A stretch of DNA of 44,642 bases from an uncultured Bacilli bacterium (GTDB taxonomy: Bacteria; Bacillota_I; Bacilli_A; RF39; UBA660): NCBI GenBank assembly GCA_947581835.1, contig CANPVV010000007.1:1-44642 (forward strand), written 5' to 3'. The notes under the pieces are model-generated. The model was not told the origin of the DNA. It saw only the letters and a program-made list of their open reading frames with translations, and did no database searches. This document shows, piece by piece, positions 39,461-44,642 of the stretch (positions are counted from its first letter, which is position 1; the number at the start of each line of letters is the position of its first letter). The position numbers and the translations under genes were made by a program.

Positions 39461-40599
39461 AATAAAACTTCATCATCTTTAAAAAGATTGTATTTTTTAA
39501 CTATAAAACGGAAGATTACTTTTAGAAGAGCGATACAAGGGGTGGCAATAATCATGCCGACAATACCGAAGTAATAACCAAAAGCAAGTAAGCCAACAAT
39601 TATAGTTACAGGGTGTAATTTAGTAGTTTTGCTCATTATAACAGGTTGTAAAATATAGTTTTCAACAAGTTGGACTATAATACAGACTATTAAAACAGCA
39701 ATACCAGTGATTGAACTTTGAGAAAAACCAACAATTACTGCGGCAGCACCTCCAATGTAAGGACCAATGTAAGGAATAAGATCAGTTAAACCACAGAGCA
39801 TACCAAATAATAAAGGAGCATCAAGACCAACTGCTACAAAGCCAATACTATCACAGACAAAGACCATTAGAGCTACTAATAAAGTACCAGATATAGTTTT
39901 TCTCACTTCTTTTCCAATATCATTTAATAAAACTTCAATTTCAAATTTGTTTTTATTAGGAACTAATCTTAGAAAATGTTTAGCAATTGCATCAAAATCA
40001 AAAAGCATATATAAACCAACAACTAAACTTATAAGAATATTGCCTAAACCAGAGAGAAGATTGCCTAATAGATTGATTATAGTATCAGGAAGAGAATTAG
40101 TTAAATTGACTAAATAATCACCAATACCATCAAAGATATTGTCTTTAAATTTGGTTAAATCAATACCACTTATAGATATTTGATTAATAAAATCATTGGC
40201 AATAGTTTTAAATTTCTCCGCGATAGCGGGAATAGAGTTTATTAATTCATTTATTTGAGTATATAAAGTAGGAATAAATAAACTTAAAAAGAAATAGATA
40301 AATAATAAAAATACGGCATATACTATAAGACTTCCCGCAATACGAGGAATACCCTTTTTGTTCATTTTTTTTACTATAGGATCAAGTAGCCACGCGATAA
40401 TAAAACCAATAAATAAAGGTGATAGTACACTTAAAAAGGTAAAAAGAAGATGCCAAATATTTAAGTTACGAAGAATAATTGTACCACATAAAATAATAGC
40501 AACTATCATGACAATATATAATAATTTTAAAATTTTCTTAGTAAGTGATACAACTTCATTAATTTGTTTATTATCAATTTCTTTAAGTTCTTTTTTCAT
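39436..40599 (-). CDS. AI-2E family transporter (permease)
   Basis: A membrane protein of the AI-2E/YdbI/PerM family; members export small solutes or act as Na+/H+ antiporters, so the substrate is open. The 387 residues have paired N-terminal TMs (~25-75), further TMs, and the family signature GLTDLIPYIGPYIGGAAAV (~275-295). The N-terminal half includes a non-membrane stretch (~125-185). Its GAGGG lies inside the end of frr; ATG is one base after the frr stop, so it is in the frr operon. Confidence 0.9.
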   Translation of the reverse strand: MKKELKEIDNKQINEVVSLTKKILKLLYIVMIVAIILCGTIILRNLNIWHLLFTFLSVLSPLFIGFIIAWLLDPIVKKMNKKGIPRIAGSLIVYAVFLLFIYFFLSLFIPTLYTQINELINSIPAIAEKFKTIANDFINQISISGIDLTKFKDNIFDGIGDYLVNLTNSLPDTIINLLGNLLSGLGNILISLVVGLYMLFDFDAIAKHFLRLVPNKNKFEIEVLLNDIGKEVRKTISGTLLVALMVFVCDSIGFVAVGLDAPLLFGMLCGLTDLIPYIGPYIGGAAAVIVGFSQSSITGIAVLIVCIIVQLVENYILQPVIMSKTTKLHPVTIIVGLLAFGYYFGIVGMIIATPCIALLKVIFRFIVKKYNLFKDDEVLLKEVLKDD

Positions 40600-40600
40600 T

Positions 40601-41128
40601 TTAAACCCTCATTAATTCTATTTCTTTAGCTTTAAATATATCATCTATTTTTTTATTATAAGTATTTATTAATTCTTGTATTTTTTCTAATTCTTTTTTT
40701 TCTTCATCTTCAGGTAATTCAAGTTTTTTGATTTCATTATTAGCCTCTTGACGAATATTTCTTAGAGAAACACGAGCCTCTTCACAAGTGGTTTTGGCCA
40801 TTTTAACATATTCTTTTCTTTTTTCTTCGGTTAATTCAGGAACAGTTAAGATTATGACCTCACCATTATTAGTTGGAGTTATTCCAATATTTGCTTCATT
40901 TATTGCTCGTTCGATTTCTTTTAAAGCATTTTTATCGAAAGGTTTAATCATAAGGCTTCGAGCTTCAGGTACAGTTATATTTGCTAGACTTTGAATAGGA
41001 GTAGGTGTACCATAATAACTAGCATTAATACCATTTAACATAGCGGGATTAGCACGACCAGCGCGAATGTTTAATAATTTTTCTTCTAAGACTTCGATTG
41101 ATTTGATAAACTTTAATTCTGTATCCAT
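40601..41128 (-). CDS. frr: Ribosome recycling factor
   Basis: Splits post-termination ribosomes together with EF-G. The 175 residues show the family core: LLNIRAGRANPAMLNGI, then YYGTPTPIQSLANITVPEAR, KALKEIERAI-like NALKEIERAINEANIGITP, and the C-terminal helix EEARVSLRNIRQEAN. The usual length is ~185, so it is slightly short at the N terminus. GGAGG precedes the ATG. pyrH, its usual partner, is not adjacent. Confidence 0.97.
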   Translation of the reverse strand: MDTELKFIKSIEVLEEKLLNIRAGRANPAMLNGINASYYGTPTPIQSLANITVPEARSLMIKPFDKNALKEIERAINEANIGITPTNNGEVIILTVPELTEEKRKEYVKMAKTTCEEARVSLRNIRQEANNEIKKLELPEDEEKKELEKIQELINTYNKKIDDIFKAKEIELMRV

Positions 41129-41140
41129 AGTAATTCCTCC

Positions 41141-42052
41141 TTATTTAAGAATTATAATATCATTATAATCAATTTCATGGGTTTTGACAAGATAACTTAT
41201 AGTTAAATATCCACTTTTATCAATATATAAACCATAATTATCAGGGTTATCTAAATTTTTTAGAGTACCTAATATATCTATTGCTTCTATTTGTTCTTCT
41301 TTTGGGGTTTCTTCTTGAGGTGATTTTTCTTCTTCGGTATCTTGATTTTTCTTTTCTTCTTGATTACTAGTATCTTCCTCCTCGGTAGTAATATCTTCTT
41401 CTATAACAGGTTTGGTAATTAGAGTTTGCTTTTTTTCTAAGCGAGTATTTATAGTGTTTTTTATTTCATCTAAAGTAATATTAAATAGACTTAATAATTT
41501 AGAATTGTTTAGAAGTTTACCCGTATTTAAATCAAAAGTATAGGCATGAGAACTTAGATATTTTTCACCAGTAAAACAATCAAATTCATAGTTTTCTTTT
41601 AAAAGAGAGACATAATCTTTAGAGAAATATCGGGTATATTTGATATAGTTAGCTTTATAAATACCACTGTCGTTATAGATTATTTTTTCAGTTTCTTCGG
41701 GAGTTAAATCTGCATCACTTATTAAAGTATATGTTCTTTTTAAGGTAGACATTTCATTATTTAAAGTGTTTTCAAGATTTTGGGCATCAGAAGAATTGAT
41801 ATTTATTTTTATTTCATGATAATTGATATCATAAGAAGAATTTTTTAAATCGTCATTTTGAAAGTAGATATAATCAGCAGTTTTATTTAGTTTTAAAATA
41901 TCAGTATCAGCGATTACTTCTTCGTTAGAGTTAGAATGATTTAGAGGTTCTTTAGTTAAAGATTTAGTTAAAAAGAACCCACCTACTCCTAATAATAGTA
42001 AGAAAAATATAAAAGTTAGGGCATAAAATTTGCCATTACGAATATCGTTCAT
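41141..42052 (-). CDS. Membrane-anchored protein with DUF3298/RsiV-like domain
   Basis: A 303-residue protein. One N-terminal TM (~10-30) precedes an outside region. Residues ~60-200 contain YTFDLNTGKLLNNSKLLSLF, the type of motif seen in the DUF3298 domain of RsiV and related surface proteins. An acidic Glu/Thr/Gln-rich linker (~205-250) interrupts the domain before a final strand-rich part. Its ATG directly follows the stop of the thioredoxin-like gene, so the two are coupled. Role unknown. Confidence 0.7.
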   Translation of the reverse strand: MNDIRNGKFYALTFIFFLLLLGVGGFFLTKSLTKEPLNHSNSNEEVIADTDILKLNKTADYIYFQNDDLKNSSYDINYHEIKININSSDAQNLENTLNNEMSTLKRTYTLISDADLTPEETEKIIYNDSGIYKANYIKYTRYFSKDYVSLLKENYEFDCFTGEKYLSSHAYTFDLNTGKLLNNSKLLSLFNITLDEIKNTINTRLEKKQTLITKPVIEEDITTEEEDTSNQEEKKNQDTEEEKSPQEETPKEEQIEAIDILGTLKNLDNPDNYGLYIDKSGYLTISYLVKTHEIDYNDIIILK

Positions 42053-42640
42053 TTATTTTACCTCTTCTACATAATTTTTAAGAATAACTCTTAAAGAATT
42101 TTTTTTAACATTTTTATTAAATTCGGTCCAATATTCTTCGGGAGTTATAGTACCTTCACGGATAGCGGTTTCATTATCATAATAAAGGATTTCACCATTT
42201 TTTACAATTAATAAAGTGGGAGCATAAATATCTTGGTTATTGTTATCAGTGGTAGGTAAAAAGGCATTTAGACGCAAGACAATACTTTGATAAACTGCAT
42301 TCCCAAGACGTTTATCATCATAAAAATCATAGTAAGATATTTCTTTTAAACCTACTTCTTTGGCAACGTCATTTAAAATACTAGCATAATAACCCGTCCA
42401 ATTGTTACTGGGATAGCCCATAAAAATAACAGATGCACCAGTTTTTAATTTAGAATAGACTTCACTAGCATTGACATATTTAAAAACATTGTCTTTATTT
42501 ACTAAAGGATAGTCACGGTCAAATTTTTCATTGTCTACTTCGAGATTATGACTAAAATCTTGAGAACCTATATATATAAAACCAGCGATTATTAAAATAA
42601 ACAGGATAGCTTCAATTGTTCCTTTAACACTTTTATTCAT
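42053..42640 (-). CDS. Membrane-anchored thioredoxin-like protein without CxxC
   Basis: A 195-residue protein. One N-terminal TM (~8-25) precedes an outside domain (~45-195) with thioredoxin-fold features: the ASVIFMGYPSNNW strand and loop, helix AKEVGLKEISYYDF, a cis-Pro-like YAPTLLIVKNGEILYY. At the CxxC position it has PSNNW with no Cys, so it cannot act as a dithiol oxidoreductase. ATG 42640 follows GGTGA; the longer reading starts in that site. Perhaps a binding or chaperone-like thioredoxin relative. Confidence 0.7.
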   Translation of the reverse strand: MNKSVKGTIEAILFILIIAGFIYIGSQDFSHNLEVDNEKFDRDYPLVNKDNVFKYVNASEVYSKLKTGASVIFMGYPSNNWTGYYASILNDVAKEVGLKEISYYDFYDDKRLGNAVYQSIVLRLNAFLPTTDNNNQDIYAPTLLIVKNGEILYYDNETAIREGTITPEEYWTEFNKNVKKNSLRVILKNYVEEVK

Positions 42641-42659
42641 ACTTTTCACCACTAAATAT

Positions 42660-42688
42660 ATTATAACAAATTAAAGAGCTAATATTAA
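42660..42688 (-). promoter_or_regulatory. Probable promoter of the thioredoxin-like operon
   Basis: TTAATA, a 17-base spacer and TATAAT (extended TG). Confidence 0.55.
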
Positions 42689-42792
42689 GTAAAATAAGTA
42701 ATTTATGTTAAGTAAATGTCTAAGTTTTTAGATATTTTTAGGGATTTTAAAGAATTTAGAAGAAAATATGTTTTTTACTTATTTGATAAAGA

Positions 42793-42838
42793 ATAAAAGG
42801 TGGTACTCCCCTTTTATGTTTAGGAAATGTTGGGAGTA
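42793..42838. other. Two alternative hairpins in the tsf downstream gap
   Basis: ATAAAAGG/CCTTTTAT (42793-42817) and TACTCCC/GGGAGTA (42804-42838) overlap and exclude each other. No T-run or gene makes sense of them; the rest of this 250-base gap shows nothing clear. Confidence 0.35.
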
Positions 42839-42888
42839 TTATCTTACTTTTAACTTTTAGATTTTATTTAAAATATTTTATAGGGAAA

Positions 42889-42914
42889 AGAAAAAACTAA
42901 CAAATGGTTAGTTT
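42889..42914 (-). terminator. Intrinsic terminator overlapping the tsf stop codon
   Basis: An 8-bp stem (AAACTAAC/GTTAGTTT) with a 5-base loop, then T-run; the TAA stop is in the stem. Confidence 0.8.
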
Positions 42915-43786
42915 CCTTTAATTTGATTCATAACTTCTTCAGCAAAGTTTTCAGTTCTTTTTTCAAGACCTTCGCCTACTTCGTATCTGATAACTTTCTT
43001 AATAGTTCCATGATTGTTTTTAACATAGGTTGCAACTGAGATATCACCATCTTTAATAAATGGTTGTTCTGCTAAACATATTTCTTTAAAATATTTTTTT
43101 ATACGACCTTCAACCATTTTTTCAGCAATATCAGCAGGTTTTCCCTCAGACATAGCAAGCTCTTTTTGAACAGCTCGCTCCTTATCGATTACACTTGCAG
43201 GAACGTCACTTTCAAAAACGTATTCAGGACGCATAGCAGCAGCTTGCATAGAGACATCTTTTGCAACGTCTTCATTGGCACCTTCTAAAACACTTAAAAC
43301 GGCAATTTTACCACCCATATGAAAATATGAGCCAAAAACTTCATTATCATTTTTTTCAACTACTTCTAGTCTTCTTAAAGATAACTTTTCGCCAATTTTA
43401 GCGGTTTTAGCAATTATTAAATCTTTTATTGTACCTTCAGACGTTGGTAAGTCAAAAGATTCTTCTAAAGTATTTACTTTACTATCTAAAATAGTATTTC
43501 CAATAGTATCAAGCATGCTAGTAAATTCTTCATTTTTACTAACAAAATCAGTTTCACTGTTAACTTCTAAAATAACGGCACGATTGCCTTTTAAATAGAT
43601 ATTAGCTAAACCTTCAGCGGCAATACGTGATTCTTTTTTAGCACTTTTAGCAATACCTTTTTCTCTTAACCAATCAACTGCGGCATTCATATCACCATTG
43701 GTTTCAGCTAGAGCTTTTTTACAATCCATCATGCCGGCGCCAGTCATTTCACGAAGTTCTTTAACCATACTTGCTGTAACTTCCAT
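42908..43786 (-). CDS. tsf: Elongation factor Ts
   Basis: The nucleotide exchange factor of EF-Tu. The 292 residues have the UBA-like N terminus (VKELREMTGAGMMDCKKAL, then NGDMNAAVDWLREKG), the signature EVNSETDFVSKNEEF (~75-89), and both core subdomains, ending with EVMNQI. Length is typical. AAGGA precedes the ATG. It follows rpsB by 16 bases in the usual rpsB-tsf operon. Confidence 0.98.
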   Translation of the reverse strand: MEVTASMVKELREMTGAGMMDCKKALAETNGDMNAAVDWLREKGIAKSAKKESRIAAEGLANIYLKGNRAVILEVNSETDFVSKNEEFTSMLDTIGNTILDSKVNTLEESFDLPTSEGTIKDLIIAKTAKIGEKLSLRRLEVVEKNDNEVFGSYFHMGGKIAVLSVLEGANEDVAKDVSMQAAAMRPEYVFESDVPASVIDKERAVQKELAMSEGKPADIAEKMVEGRIKKYFKEICLAEQPFIKDGDISVATYVKNNHGTIKKVIRYEVGEGLEKRTENFAEEVMNQIKGN

Positions 43787-43802
43787 ATTTATCCTTCACT
43801 TT

Positions 43803-44642
43803 CTATTTTAAATTACTTATAATTTCTTCTTTTTTCATAGAAGAATAACCTTTAATACCACGGTCTTTAGCAATAGTTTTCAATTCTGTTAAAGTAAGAT
43901 TGTTGTAATCTACTTCTTTTTCTTTTTTATCTTTTTTTACTTTATCTTTATGAGGTTTTTCTTCTTTTTTAGGAGTATCTTCATCATCAGATTTTTTAAC
44001 ATTAGCTGCTTCTTCCTTCATAATTTCGTCCATTGTTTTAACTTCTTTGTTTTTCTTATCTTCTTCAGTGATATAATCAACCATTTCTAAATTACGAGAT
44101 TCACAAATAGCATTATTTAAAACACCAAGTAAGACTTTAACACTGCGAACAGCATCATCATTACCAGGAATAACAAAGTCTACGTCATCTGGATCACAGT
44201 TAGTATCAACAATTCCAAAAACAGGAATACGTAGTTTGCGAGCTTCTCTTATTGCATTAATTTCCTTTTTAGGATCAACAATTATTAAAGCATTTGGTAG
44301 TTTATTCATTTCTCTTATACCACATAAGATTTTATTTAGTTTTTCATATTCTTTCTTTAAACCAATTACTTCTTTTTTAGGTAAAACTTCAAATCTACCT
44401 GTAGCTTCCATATTTTCAATATCTTCAAGACGTTTAATTCTTCTTCTAATAGTTCTAAAATTAGTTAGAGTTCCTCCTAACCATCTTTCAGTTACATAGT
44501 AAGAATTACTTCTTTGAGCTTCTTCACGTGAGGCTTCACTAGCTTGTTTTTTAGTACCAACAAATAGGAATGTTCCTCCATTGTCAGCTATAGCTTTAAT
44601 TTCAGCATAAGCTTCCTCTAATTTTTTAGTTGTTTTTTCAAG
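43803..44642 (-). CDS. rpsB: 30S ribosomal protein S2 with SAP/Rho-N-like tail (5' partial)
   Basis: A 30S protein that binds S1 and 16S rRNA. The frame is open to the window edge, so the N-terminal ~50 residues are missing. The visible part includes [56 protein letters not shown] and [13 protein letters not shown]. After the normal end come a Lys/Glu-rich linker and a ~32-residue tail with [20 protein letters not shown], nearly the same as in L20. A shorter reading from an internal ATG (44411) is not the true start. Confidence 0.96.
   Translation of the reverse strand, partial: LEKTTKKLEEAYAEIKAIADNGGTFLFVGTKKQASEASREEAQRSNSYYVTERWLGGTLTNFRTIRRRIKRLEDIENMEATGRFEVLPKKEVIGLKKEYEKLNKILCGIREMNKLPNALIIVDPKKEINAIREARKLRIPVFGIVDTNCDPDDVDFVIPGNDDAVRSVKVLLGVLNNAICESRNLEMVDYITEEDKKNKEVKTMDEIMKEEAANVKKSDDEDTPKKEEKPHKDKVKKDKKEKEVDYNNLTLTELKTIAKDRGIKGYSSMKKEEIISNLK

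Noticed and set aside
42793-42830. Plus-strand AAGGTGGTACTCC resembling a T-box antiterminator
   Set aside because: No gene follows on the plus strand and no specifier stem is visible upstream; likely chance or part of the local hairpins.
44236-44499. Plus-strand frame opposite rpsB
   Set aside because: The minus strand encodes conserved S2 sequence throughout.
1-44642. tRNA or rRNA genes
   Set aside because: None recognised; gaps are too short or too A+T-rich for cloverleaf structures.

Overview
The window is about 44.6 kb of low-GC (clearly A+T-rich) chromosome from a Firmicutes/Bacilli-type bacterium. The standard genetic code fits: genes run full length with TGG for Trp, and TGA acts as a stop. 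Strict TTGACA-17-TATAAT promoters, short intergenic gaps, a non-bacillar 'type 3' prolyl-tRNA synthetase, a SpoIVB protease, a minimal Suf locus and several shortened housekeeping proteins suggest a reduced-genome, possibly gut-associated, uncultured Bacilli lineage (RF39-like). That placement is an inference. Every gene except one is on the minus strand, so the window reads from its right end to its left end.

Right end (44.6-39.4 kb): rpsB (5' end cut by the window) and tsf, then two membrane-anchored proteins where pyrH often sits, then frr and an AI-2E-type permease.

Bacteriocin island (39.4-35.9 kb): a double-HTH regulator (the only plus-strand gene) diverges from an operon with a C39-peptidase ABC exporter, a small one-TM accessory protein and three tandem double-glycine-leader peptides. 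The three peptide genes are separated by single bases and were found by translating the gap. A terminator and a small pilin-like membrane protein follow.

Translation block (35.7-29 kb): rpsU-yqeY; then infC-rpmI-rplT behind a strong promoter and an attenuator that looks like an L20 leader. infC most likely starts at AUA. A nucleotide-kinase-like gene, an AlaRS lacking the C-terminal domain, a PfkB-type kinase and a stand-alone Smr protein follow. At 29.0-29.3 kb is a small non-coding element with 19-bp inverted repeats and 16-bp flanking direct repeats.

Middle (29-15 kb): two unknown proteins; sufC-sufD(short)-sufS-sufU without sufB; fmt, an unknown membrane protein, rlmN, prpC, prkC, rsgA and rpe as one operon; a candidate ~105-nt small RNA with its own promoter and terminator; then mutS.

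Left part (15-0 kb): a phosphodiesterase; a nusB-xseA-xseB-proS-spoIVB operon with two coiled-coil/two-TM proteins around xseB; then four separately transcribed, poorly known genes (a lipoprotein, a 974-residue orphan, a third coiled-coil/two-TM protein and an unusual sigma-70 factor) that share short non-coding repeats.

The most interesting items are the three-peptide bacteriocin locus, the candidate small RNA, near-identical SAP/Rho-N-like tails on ribosomal proteins L20 and S2, the sigma factor with extra region-4-like modules, and the AUA start of infC.
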